DNA of 14,176 nucleotides from NCBI GenBank assembly GCA_015489565.1, contig WFZM01000010.1, positions 1 to 14,176 of the forward strand. Reading direction: 5' to 3'. The position numbers and the translations under genes were made by a program. This DNA comes from Patescibacteria group bacterium (lineage in GTDB: Bacteria; Patescibacteriota; Minisyncoccia; Phycocordibacterales; UBA2100). Below are positions 6,756-12,597 of this stretch, piece by piece; position 1 is the stretch's first letter; each line of letters opens with the position of its first letter. A model generated the notes under the pieces. The model saw only the letters and a list, made by a program, of their open reading frames with translations. It was not told the DNA's origin and searched no databases.

Positions 6756-7139
6756 TTAAGCAATACCAAAAGCTTTTACCAGCATATAAATCGCAAGAAT
6801 CAAAAACAGAACATTAAAAACAGACACAGCCTTTTGAGGGAATTTTGAATAAACTTTGACAACCACCTTGTGCGGCATGATTATTTCAAAAACACCGGCC
6901 ACGAACATAAGCCACCCCAGAAATGATACGGCAGATTCAAAAGGGCTGTTCCACACATTGTGACTCAAGACGATAATAGATCCCAAAAACAGAGCTATCG
7001 CCCCATCAAAAAATATTAAAGCCTTGCTATGTTTAGCTTCTTCCATAAGCGCACGTGCTTTTTGCGGGTTTATAAGCAAGCCTAAAGAAACAACGAATAA
7101 ATAAATTCCTAAAATTTGTGCATATATTACCGTAAGCAT
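6756..7139 (-). CDS. Small four-TM membrane protein, unknown function
   Basis: 127 aa with about four hydrophobic segments: residues 3-23, 42-60, 68-88 and 104-124. Short basic loops, such as PQKARALMEEAKHSK, separate them. No catalytic motif is visible and I do not recognise the family. It is convergent with comM, sharing the terminator at 6701-6730, and divergent from the DUF2339-like gene. Its likely promoter is the extended -10 TGC-TAGAAT on the minus strand (hexamer 7177-7172), giving a leader of about 26 nt. No good Shine-Dalgarno is visible before the ATG at 7139. Confidence 0.75.
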   Translation of the reverse strand: MLTVIYAQILGIYLFVVSLGLLINPQKARALMEEAKHSKALIFFDGAIALFLGSIIVLSHNVWNSPFESAVSFLGWLMFVAGVFEIIMPHKVVVKVYSKFPQKAVSVFNVLFLILAIYMLVKAFGIA

Positions 7140-7171
7140 AATTGATTATTTATTAACTGCTAATAGTCTGT

Positions 7172-7196
7172 ATTCTAGCATATTTTATGCTAACAT
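7172..7196. promoter_or_regulatory. Back-to-back divergent -10 elements in a palindrome
   Basis: The inverted repeat TAGCATA-TTT-TATGCTA (7176-7192) places an extended -10 on each strand: TGC-TAACAT on plus (hexamer 7191-7196) for the DUF2339-like gene and TGC-TAGAAT on minus (hexamer 7177-7172) for the small membrane protein. RNA polymerase could hardly occupy both at once. A second plus candidate, TGG-TTAAAT at 7211-7219, lies closer to the ATG at 7230. Confidence 0.5.
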
Positions 7197-7229
7197 GTTA
7201 AAGGTATTATTGGTTAAATATTTTTATCT

Positions 7230-9050
7230 ATGGAATTAATAACTTTTTTAATGGCATTAGCGGCAATTATTCTTGCTCTTAGAAATAAAAGCGAAATAAA
7301 TAAAATAAGCACTTCTCGGCTTAAGTCACAAGAGAAAGAGAGCAAAGAAATGCCTGTTTTAGGTAAAAATAGTAAGGAAGGCGTTCATGCGCTCTCTGCT
7401 TCTAATGCGCCACGCGGGCTTAGGCACGGACAAGACTTTAGGGGGGCAACTACTGCAAGTTCCAAACCCAAGCGCTCAGGCATATCCGGAGCTTTTTTGG
7501 CTTGGCTAAAAAAAGACCCTTTGATGAAAGTCGGCGCGCTTTTTGTGTTGGCCGCCTTTTCTTGGTTTGTAAGTTACGCTTACAGTGAAAACTGGATAGG
7601 CCCACATGAGCTTATATTTTCTGGTATATTGCTTTCGGTGACTGTCACCGTTTACGGCTTCTTTGACAGCTACAAGCTTCGCGAGAGAGGGCTTACTCTT
7701 TTGGGGTTGGGTAACATAATGATACTTATGGTTATCTTTGCCGCAAGATATGCTTACGACATGTTTGACGCGCAGATTGCCCTGGGGCTGATGTTTATGG
7801 TTACGGCTTTTGTAAGCTTTGCGGCAGTTCGCTTCAGCAGTCCTGTGTTGGCAGGGGTAACTTATGTTTTTGCAGCACTTATGCCGATGCTTACAAAATC
7901 TCCACACCCTAGTTTTTATGGGCTTTTCTCCTTCTTGTTGTTAATCAATGTGGCAACGCTGTCTATTGTTTACTTTAGAAAGTGGCATTTTCTTGTAACC
8001 CTGTCTTTTATTGCGACTTCTGCCTACAGTCTTATTGCCTTTAATCAATTTCATATAGCCGAGAGCGAGACTTTCTTTGCTTATATTTTTGCCGTGCTTT
8101 TTGCCGCGGTATCACTCGTAGCTCTTTTGAGAGTCCGTCCGGACGACAAGGACGCAAAAAGGCATTATCTTTCAATCGCCATAGTCAATACAATTTTTAT
8201 AGCGCTTTGGACGGTGATGGGCTTGCCGAAGGATCTTTACAGCTTTATGTTTATGGCTTGGGCATTTGTTTTGCTCGTTTTGAGTTTCAGCGCTTTTGTT
8301 TTGGCTAAAAGAACGGCACCATTTATGGTCTTTGGTGCGAGCGCCATGCTATTTTTGGCATTTGTAACCATAAACGAGCTGGAGATGGAAGCTCTTTTAG
8401 CGGCCTTTGCACTTGAGGCATTGATAGCCGTTTTAGCGACAAGCTTTTTGCTTAAAGATTATAAGATGAGCAAGCGAGCAGCGCTTGTTTTTCTTGTTCC
8501 TTCGTTTTTGTCATTTGCCGCAATAGAGGGCTTTAGCGGCTACCAAGCCGATATTTGGGGGCCGTGGGCACTTTCGCTTTATGTATTTATGGCCAGCTTG
8601 GCAATAGTTGCAGAATTTTTGCGAAGGTATTTTGTGCAAAATTATAAAGAGTTGCTCGGGGTGCTAAAAGCGCTTTGGGGCTTCTTGGCGTTTTGGGTGA
8701 TGATGCTGATTTGGCTTATCCCGCACGCTTTGCTTCCGTATGGAGATACGGCAACTTATATATCCATAATTATTTATACCACAATCGGACTTTTACTGTA
8801 CTTTAACAGGCACGAAAGGCAACGTGAGCTGCTACATAAGCTCGGGCTTGCGATACTGGTAGGGGTTATAATTAGAATTTTGCTTATAGATGTTTGGGAG
8901 CTTGATATTTTAGGCAGGATTGCCGTGTTCGCTACGGTTGGAGTTGCGCTTATAAGCACAGCTTACAGATACTCTCACAGCAAGCACGAATCAGAGCCCG
9001 GCACTAGCGACTTGGATCAAAATAATTCCAAGCCGGGCATCTTGAGTTAA
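7230..9050 (+). CDS. DUF2339-like polytopic membrane protein
   Basis: 606 aa. A short N-terminal hydrophobic segment (2-17) and a charged linker of about 75 residues rich in Lys, Ser and Gly precede a long run of membrane helices from about residue 98 to 585. The opening DPLMKVGALFVLAAF with YSENWIGP, and the closing LLIDVWELDILGRIAVFATV, fit the start and end of DUF2339 proteins as I know them; their function is unknown, though some are linked to the cell envelope. The C-terminal tail (about 585-606) is hydrophilic. A strong intrinsic terminator follows 16 bp after the stop. The promoter region is shared with the divergent small membrane protein. Family call moderate; membrane nature certain. 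Confidence 0.75.
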   Translation: MELITFLMALAAIILALRNKSEINKISTSRLKSQEKESKEMPVLGKNSKEGVHALSASNAPRGLRHGQDFRGATTASSKPKRSGISGAFLAWLKKDPLMKVGALFVLAAFSWFVSYAYSENWIGPHELIFSGILLSVTVTVYGFFDSYKLRERGLTLLGLGNIMILMVIFAARYAYDMFDAQIALGLMFMVTAFVSFAAVRFSSPVLAGVTYVFAALMPMLTKSPHPSFYGLFSFLLLINVATLSIVYFRKWHFLVTLSFIATSAYSLIAFNQFHIAESETFFAYIFAVLFAAVSLVALLRVRPDDKDAKRHYLSIAIVNTIFIALWTVMGLPKDLYSFMFMAWAFVLLVLSFSAFVLAKRTAPFMVFGASAMLFLAFVTINELEMEALLAAFALEALIAVLATSFLLKDYKMSKRAALVFLVPSFLSFAAIEGFSGYQADIWGPWALSLYVFMASLAIVAEFLRRYFVQNYKELLGVLKALWGFLAFWVMMLIWLIPHALLPYGDTATYISIIIYTTIGLLLYFNRHERQRELLHKLGLAILVGVIIRILLIDVWELDILGRIAVFATVGVALISTAYRYSHSKHESEPGTSDLDQNNSKPGILS

Positions 9051-9066
9051 ATTTAAGCTCTTGCTT

Positions 9067-9111
9067 TTAGGGCCTGTCTTTGGCTGCGCCAAAGACAGGC
9101 CCTAATTTTTT
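9067..9111 (+). terminator. Strong intrinsic terminator after the DUF2339-like gene
   Basis: An 18-bp perfect stem (9067-9084 with 9088-9105) has a 3-nt loop and is followed by six Ts (9106-9111). The arm reads TTAGGGCCTGTCTTTGGC. Confidence 0.92.
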
Positions 9112-9152
9112 GCAAGCTGTCTATATTATTTTCAATAATATTTAAGAAAATT

Positions 9153-9161
9153 TGCTATAAT
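9153..9161 (+). promoter_or_regulatory. Extended -10 promoter of the TSP3-repeat gene
   Basis: TGC at 9153-9155 and consensus TATAAT at 9156-9161 lie 6 nt before the ATG at 9168, so the transcript probably starts at or just before the start codon. No matching -35 box. Confidence 0.65.
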
Positions 9162-9167
9162 AACCTT

Positions 9168-10355
9168 ATGAAAAAGATAAAAATAAGTTTCACAATTTTC
9201 TTTTTATTGGTATTTAATATAGTTTTGGCGCAAAGCGCCGGGCAAGAGCCGGGGTATTCTTTTAGAAACTATGCGGATATTAGCATAAATAAGAACTTGA
9301 TGAAGTCCACATCAGTCGTAGAGCTTGATTTGGGCAAGACTCCTTATAATTCTTTTGCAGTTTATGATTTGGGTAACGGGCGCTTTATCCCAAGCTTGCT
9401 ATTTAAAGATTACAAAGAGCCAAAGCTGCAAGTTCTCAGCGGAGGAGGGGATAACCCTGAAGCCTTAACTGACAAGAGTTATCAAAGTTTTTCTTCTTTT
9501 GATACTGATGGGCAAAATATGCAGAAATCTGAGATAGTTCTAAACATTGAGCCGGAGAGCAGTTTTGATGCTATCAAGATAATTTTGGATAAGAACGTAA
9601 GCTTGCCCAACTATGTTTTGATTTACGATACCAACAATGCGCAAACTTTACTAGCAAGAAGTCCTGAGCTGTCCAATATAATAAAATTCCCAGAGACTAA
9701 AACAGGGCAGATTGCCATTCGTTTTGAGCATATACAGCCATTGCGTATATCCGAGCTGGAGATAATATCTAAAAAAAGCGAGCTTGCCAAAAAACGACTG
9801 CGCTTTTTGGCAGAGCCCGGAAACAGCTACAGAATTTTTGCCGCTCAGGATTACTATGAGCCAATTAAATACAGCGAGGCGCCGGATTTGTATTCCGATA
9901 AAGATGTAATCAAACTAGATATAAAGCCGGCATTTAAAGAAAACCCGTTTTTTAAAGAATTAGATAGCGATAATGACGGCATTTTAGATAAAAACGACAA
10001 CTGCGTAAATTTGCCAAACCCGAAACAGGAAGACCTAAATCAAAACGGCAGGGGAGATGCATGTGATGATTTTGACAAAGATGGTGTTATAAACAGTCGC
10101 GATAACTGCCCGAGCGAACCAAATTATGCTCAGACAGACTCTGATAGAGACGGAATAGGAGATGCTTGCGACAAAGAAGAAAGCAGAATTTTAGAGAAAT
10201 ACCCTTGGCTTATATGGCTTGGAGTAGGGCTTGTTGTTTTGATGTTTCTTGCAATGGCTACGGTTATAATTAAGAAAAAACCGGAAGAGTTAAACAAAAA
10301 TACAGAGGAAAATTCTAAAAACAGCGCAAGTCCAACACAAAATAATTTTGATTAA
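9168..10355 (+). CDS. Exported protein with thrombospondin type 3 repeats and C-terminal anchor
   Basis: 395 aa. A signal peptide (MKKIKISFTIFFLLVFNIVL, about 1-21) is followed by a beta-rich region of about 240 residues without recognised motifs. Residues about 264-338 hold TSP type 3 calcium-binding repeats: DSDNDGILDKNDNC, then DDFDKDGVINSRDNC, then DSDRDGIGDACD, with the usual Asp ladder and paired cysteines. A single membrane segment (about 346-368) and a Lys/Asn-rich cytoplasmic tail end the protein. This fits a surface protein held in the membrane with a rigid calcium-bound stalk; the ligand is unknown. It is a single-gene transcript, with a terminator before it and its own promoter. 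Confidence 0.85.
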   Translation: MKKIKISFTIFFLLVFNIVLAQSAGQEPGYSFRNYADISINKNLMKSTSVVELDLGKTPYNSFAVYDLGNGRFIPSLLFKDYKEPKLQVLSGGGDNPEALTDKSYQSFSSFDTDGQNMQKSEIVLNIEPESSFDAIKIILDKNVSLPNYVLIYDTNNAQTLLARSPELSNIIKFPETKTGQIAIRFEHIQPLRISELEIISKKSELAKKRLRFLAEPGNSYRIFAAQDYYEPIKYSEAPDLYSDKDVIKLDIKPAFKENPFFKELDSDNDGILDKNDNCVNLPNPKQEDLNQNGRGDACDDFDKDGVINSRDNCPSEPNYAQTDSDRDGIGDACDKEESRILEKYPWLIWLGVGLVVLMFLAMATVIIKKKPEELNKNTEENSKNSASPTQNNFD

Positions 10356-10377
10356 GAAAAATACTAGCAAGGCGAAG

Positions 10378-10405
10378 TTGCTTTAAATTAATCTTGTTTT
10401 AAAAT
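10378..10405 (+). promoter_or_regulatory. Promoter of tRNA-Leu
   Basis: TTGCTT (10378-10383), a 16-bp spacer and TAAAAT (10400-10405) lie 10 bp before the mature tRNA 5' end. Confidence 0.5.
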
Positions 10406-10415
10406 AATACCAACT

Positions 10416-10499
10416 GCCACAGTGGCGGAATTGGTAGACGCGCTGCGTTCAGGGCGCAGTTCCCGCAAGGGAGTGGAGGTTCAAATCCTCTCTGTGGCA
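10416..10499 (+). tRNA. tRNA-Leu, anticodon CAG
   Basis: 84 nt. The acceptor stem GCCACAG pairs with CTGTGGC (10492-10498). The anticodon stem CTGCG/CGCAG encloses loop TTCAGGG (anticodon CAG, reads CUG). The long variable arm TTCCCGCAAGGGAG is typical of a class II tRNA-Leu, and the T loop reads GGTTCAAATCC. CCA is not encoded, so it must be added after transcription. Confidence 0.95.
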
Positions 10500-10577
10500 C
10501 TAAAACATAAACTTACTCTCATTTCTAGAAAATAAACCTTTCCAGAGAGCAGATGCTCTTGCTCTACTCGCAGTCAA

Positions 10578-10598
10578 AAACGCCCCTGTCGGGCGTTT
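10578..10598. terminator. Bidirectional terminator between tRNA-Leu and tRNA-Gly
   Basis: The stem AAACGCCC/GGGCGTTT (8 bp) has loop CTGTC. On the minus strand the stem ends in a T5 run; on plus it ends TTTGTTG. It lies 78 bp after tRNA-Leu and could stop read-through in both directions. Confidence 0.65.
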
Positions 10599-10600
10599 GT

Positions 10601-10615
10601 TGTGCGAGTAGGGAG
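10601..10615. repeat. Detached copy of the tRNA-Gly 3' end
   Basis: TGTGCGAGTAGGGAG (15 bp) is identical to 10804-10818, the last bases of the minus-strand tRNA-Gly plus two flanking bases. The two copies are 203 bp apart in the same orientation, as in a small element inserted at a tRNA 3' end. Confidence 0.6.
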
Positions 10616-10723
10616 CCAGGCACCAATTTCTTAAAATGTTCAAACTATTTACAAGAGCAAGGTTTTGGTGATAAAAACTTTAATCCCAGTGGTGATTTTA
10701 TTAAAGGGGAAATTGGTGTCTGG
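10616..10723. mobile_element. 108-bp inverted-repeat-flanked segment, possible MITE or REP-like remnant
   Basis: The ends are CCAGGCACCAATTTC (10616-10630) and GAAATTGGTGTCTGG (10709-10723), inverted repeats of 15 bp with one mismatch. The left end directly abuts the detached tRNA-Gly 3' copy. The inside is AT-rich, with a smaller inverted pair ACTTTAAT/ATTAAAG, and has no coding frame. The CCAGGCACC word resembles palindromic REP-type repeats I know from other bacteria. No transposase is present, so mobility is a guess. Confidence 0.4.
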
Positions 10724-10755
10724 TAAAAATCGGTCGTTTATGCCGGCCATACAAC

Positions 10756-10806
10756 ACAGCAAAATAAAAACCATGTTCTTAATTAACATGGTTTTTATTT
10801 TACTGT
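10756..10806. terminator. Long A/T-flanked hairpin at the tRNA-Gly 3' end
   Basis: Perfect 17-bp arms (10761-10777 and 10785-10801), reading AAAATAAAAACCATGTT, enclose a 7-nt loop. Four more outer base pairs follow after one mismatch. A runs on one side and T runs on the other suit termination on both strands; on the minus strand it directly follows tRNA-Gly. Confidence 0.8.
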
Positions 10807-10876
10807 GCGAGTAGGGAGAATCGAACTCCCGTCTCAGCCATGGCAAGGCCGCGTTTTACCACTAAACTATACTCGC
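10806..10876 (-). tRNA. tRNA-Gly, anticodon GCC
   Basis: 71 nt on the minus strand. The acceptor GCGAGTA pairs with TACTCGC, discriminator A. The D arm is GTTTAGTGGTAAAAC. The anticodon stem CGGCC/GGCTG (one G-U) encloses loop TTGCCAT, anticodon GCC. The T arm is GGGAGTTCGATTCTCCC. The bases after the discriminator are CAG, so CCA is not encoded. A decayed second copy lies upstream in the same orientation and probably shares the promoter. Confidence 0.94.
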
Positions 10877-10900
10877 AAAAATTAAAGAACTTTTTCTCCC

Positions 10901-10979
10901 TAAAGTAGGGAGAATCGGCAGTAACACAATTTGCCGTCTCAACAAGACAAATCGCATTTTACCACTAAACTATACTCAC
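10901..10979 (-). pseudogene. Decayed tandem copy of tRNA-Gly
   Basis: Reading leftward from 10979, the first 26 nt (GTGAGTATAGTTTAGTGGTA and the next six bases) match tRNA-Gly closely, with C-to-T changes. After that the anticodon region (CGATTTGTCTTGTTG) is two bases short and has lost GCC. The T arm is broken by an insertion, and the acceptor 3' side is lost after CCCTACT. The end is recast as a hairpin TTCTCCCTA-CTT-TAGGGAGAA on the minus strand (10914-10894). It cannot fold as a working tRNA. Confidence 0.8.
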
Positions 10980-10999
10980 ATTGGTTCAGAACTTGCAAT

Positions 11000-11027
11000 A
11001 ATATATCAAATATTCAGCCAAATTCAA
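11000..11027 (-). promoter_or_regulatory. Promoter of the tRNA-Gly pair
   Basis: On the minus strand, TTGAAT (11027-11022), a 16-bp spacer and TATATT (11005-11000) would start a transcript near 10993. That transcript would pass through the pseudo-tRNA and then the intact tRNA-Gly. Confidence 0.5.
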
Positions 11028-11028
11028 G

Positions 11029-11056
11029 TTGATAAATTATAAAAAGAGGGTATCAT
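11029..11056 (+). promoter_or_regulatory. Promoter of tRNA-Arg
   Basis: TTGATA (11029-11034), a 16-bp spacer and TATCAT (11051-11056) lie 9 bp before the tRNA. It is back to back with the tRNA-Gly promoter. Confidence 0.6.
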
Positions 11057-11065
11057 GTTGGCAAT

Positions 11066-11137
11066 GCGCCTGTGGTGAAATGGATATCACAGCTGGCTTC
11101 GGACCAGCCGTTGGGGGTTCGAGTCCTCCCGGGCGCA
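11066..11137 (+). tRNA. tRNA-Arg, anticodon UCG
   Basis: 72 nt. The acceptor GCGCCTG pairs with CGGGCGC (one G-U), discriminator A. The anticodon stem GCTGG/CCAGC encloses loop CTTCGGA, anticodon TCG. The T arm is GGGGGTTCGAGTCCTCC. CCA is not encoded. The final 18 nt and the next base are repeated 204 bp downstream. Confidence 0.94.
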
Positions 11138-11342
11138 CTAGTGTTTCTTAAATCTTACTGAACAAGCAGTGAGATTTTTAGAAATACTTGCACACGGGAG
11201 GACGAGAAAAGAGCTGCGCGCGAAGCCCACCACACCGCTAGCGGTGTGGTGGAAGCAGCGACGGGGTCGCGACCTATAAAACAAGTAGCACTTTGTGCGA
11301 CTATGTTTTATAGGGAGGGTGACCGAGTCCTCCCGGGCGCAC
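11120..11342. repeat. 19-bp direct repeat of the tRNA-Arg 3' end flanking a 185-bp segment
   Basis: CGAGTCCTCCCGGGCGCAC occurs at 11120-11138, the tRNA 3' end plus one base, and at 11324-11342. A partial inverted copy, GCACACGGGAGGACGAG, lies at about 11190-11206. Duplication of a tRNA 3' end is the usual trace of site-specific integration (attL/attR), but no integrase is present and the enclosed segment has no gene. Confidence 0.7.
11150..11179 (+). terminator. Intrinsic terminator of tRNA-Arg
   Basis: The stem AAATCTTACTG/CAGTGAGATTT (11 bp, one G-U) has loop AACAAG and ends in a T5 run. Confidence 0.8.
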
Positions 11343-11460
11343 ACGAAGCGAAGCGGAGTGTGGGCGCGGAGCAAGCAACCTGCTTTGCTTGCGTGAGGCG
11401 AGAACCACCGGAGCCATGTCTTGAGCGAAGCGAAAGGCGGCGAGGTGTGACCCGCCGCAC
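11190..11460. other. GC-rich, hairpin-dense non-coding island
   Basis: About 270 bp visibly richer in G and C than all its surroundings. It contains a perfect 26-bp palindrome (11227-11252, core CACACCGCTAGCGGTGTG), a long hairpin with 11-bp outer arms CCTATAAAACA/TGTTTTATAGG (11273-11314), a GCAAGCAA/TTGCTTGC hairpin (11371-11392), and several AGCGAAGCG words. GGGAGGAC near 11198 can pair with GTCCTCCC near 11328 and would enclose the first two hairpins. The short reading frames across it do not look like protein. It may be a structured RNA or a nested repeat element; I do not recognise a known RNA family. Confidence 0.55.
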
Positions 11461-11510
11461 TTAGATTTGTAATGAGTATATTATTTTTATGGATGTTTTA
11501 GTTGTTTTGC

Positions 11511-11873
11511 ATGGTGAAATATGAGAAAAATAAAAAACATGATATTCAATATTTTGGCTTGGTGTTTTGGTTGCATCTAACTCTTATTGTTTTAGCATAC
11601 TCTTCGCCATTTTTATTTAATTAGAAGCTAATTGTCCTAGGTGTTATTGTGTTATCTATTCAATATGCTTTGGTAAATGGTTGTATTTTGAATAAAGCGC
11701 AATTTGGAAAATAACAAGATTTTGTCTTTATATATCCTTATTTAAAAATGCTAGGGTTTAATATGGATTCTGGAAAGCTCAAATTATTCATCAGATATTG
11801 TTTGCCTTTTATATTATTAGGTGTAGCGGTCTTTTGACAGTTACTATTAAACAAAACGCCATTGATAATCTAA
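11511..11873 (+). pseudogene. Small membrane protein gene with three in-frame nonsense codons
   Basis: The frame from ATG 11511 to TAA 11871-11873 spans 121 codons and reads as a coherent protein except for TAG at 11622, TAA at 11712 and TGA at 11835. It starts MVKYEKNKKHDIQYFGLVFW, has about three hydrophobic segments (LTLIVLAYSSPFLF, LIVLGVIVLSIQYALV, FILLGVAVF), and contains GCILNKAQFG and YPYLKMLGF. At least two stops could be single-base changes from TGG (FN-stop-KLI and VF-stop-QLL). There is no frameshift, so decay looks recent. I do not know the family. Confidence 0.75.
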
Positions 11874-11937
11874 TTAGCTTCTTTAGATGTAAATATAAAA
11901 CAATCAAATTTTAATATTAGATTGAGCCCTAATTTTA

Positions 11938-11946
11938 TGCTAATAT
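11938..11946 (+). promoter_or_regulatory. Extended -10 promoter of the DUF2238/cca pair
   Basis: TGC at 11938-11940 and TAATAT at 11941-11946 lie 6 nt before the ATG at 11953. The message is probably leaderless. Confidence 0.55.
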
Positions 11947-11952
11947 TACGCT

Positions 11953-12597
11953 ATGTTATATAAAAAACTTAAAAAGTATTTTCCGCATTTTTTACTGGGG
12001 CTATATTTGCTAGAGTTTGTAGTTTTAGCGGTGTCGCCCGTAGATAGAGCGGACTGGTGGGCGGAGAATATCCCGGTGTTTTTAACGGTGGTGGTTTTAG
12101 TTGCGACTTACAAGTATTTTCGCTTTTCAAATATTTCGTATTTTCTTATGGCAATCTTTTTAATGTATCATACTATAGGTGGGCATTACACCTTTGAGAA
12201 AGTACCTTTTGATTTTTTTAACGGGCTTTTGCAAGCTTTGCCGGGGGATTTTCTTTTTCCCGATGGAAGAAATAATTTTGACAGACTTGGGCATTTCCTG
12301 GTGGGGGTTTTTGCTTATCCTGCAACGGAGCTCTTTTATGTAAAAAGGTGGATAAGAAAGAAATGGCTAGCGGCTTTTTTGTCGGTAGCCTTGCTAGGTT
12401 TTTGGGCGGCGCTTTACGAGATTATAGAGATGCTTTATGCCGTGAGTTTTGGCGGGACACAAGCGGAGGCGTTTTTGGGCTCTCAAGGAGATGTTTGGGA
12501 TGCGCAAAAGGATATGCTGCTGGATATTTTGGGTGCCACGGTATCGGCCTTACTGTATTGCACCATTTCTAAATTTAAGAAAAATGAAAATAAATAA
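11953..12597 (+). CDS. yjdF: YjdF-like DUF2238 membrane protein
   Basis: 214 aa with about six membrane segments. The DUF2238/YjdF signature runs through it: IGGHYTFEKVPFD (about 72-84), NNFDRLGHFLVG (about 108-119), YEIIEML (about 156-162) and FLGSQGDVWDAQKDMLLDIL (about 174-193). The conserved His, Asp and Glu residues in or beside the membrane suggest metal binding or catalysis, but the family's function is not established. The gene overlaps cca by 14 bp, so the two probably share the leaderless transcript from the -10 box just upstream. Length is normal for the family. Confidence 0.9.
   Translation: MLYKKLKKYFPHFLLGLYLLEFVVLAVSPVDRADWWAENIPVFLTVVVLVATYKYFRFSNISYFLMAIFLMYHTIGGHYTFEKVPFDFFNGLLQALPGDFLFPDGRNNFDRLGHFLVGVFAYPATELFYVKRWIRKKWLAAFLSVALLGFWAALYEIIEMLYAVSFGGTQAEAFLGSQGDVWDAQKDMLLDILGATVSALLYCTISKFKKNENK

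Noticed and set aside
7506..7907. 133-codon minus-strand frame inside the DUF2339-like gene
   Set aside because: It is a shadow of a strongly hydrophobic real gene, with Lys/His/Cys-rich nonsense composition and no promoter.
10649..10846. Minus-strand open frame of 65 codons
   Set aside because: It starts inside tRNA-Gly and runs through the terminator hairpin and the inverted-repeat element.
11138..11464. Open frames on both strands across the GC-rich island
   Set aside because: They arise from stop-poor GC-rich DNA, consist of palindromes and tRNA-derived sequence, and have no ribosome site or protein-like pattern.
11511..11873. Recoded stop codons (alternative genetic code) in the broken gene
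   Set aside because: TAG, TAA and TGA are all present as interruptions, and the other genes here end normally at TAA, TGA or TAG, so decay is simpler.
12449..12583. N-terminal extension of the CCA enzyme
   Set aside because: These 45 codons are an out-of-frame reading of the DUF2238 gene and unlike any nucleotidyltransferase N-terminus.
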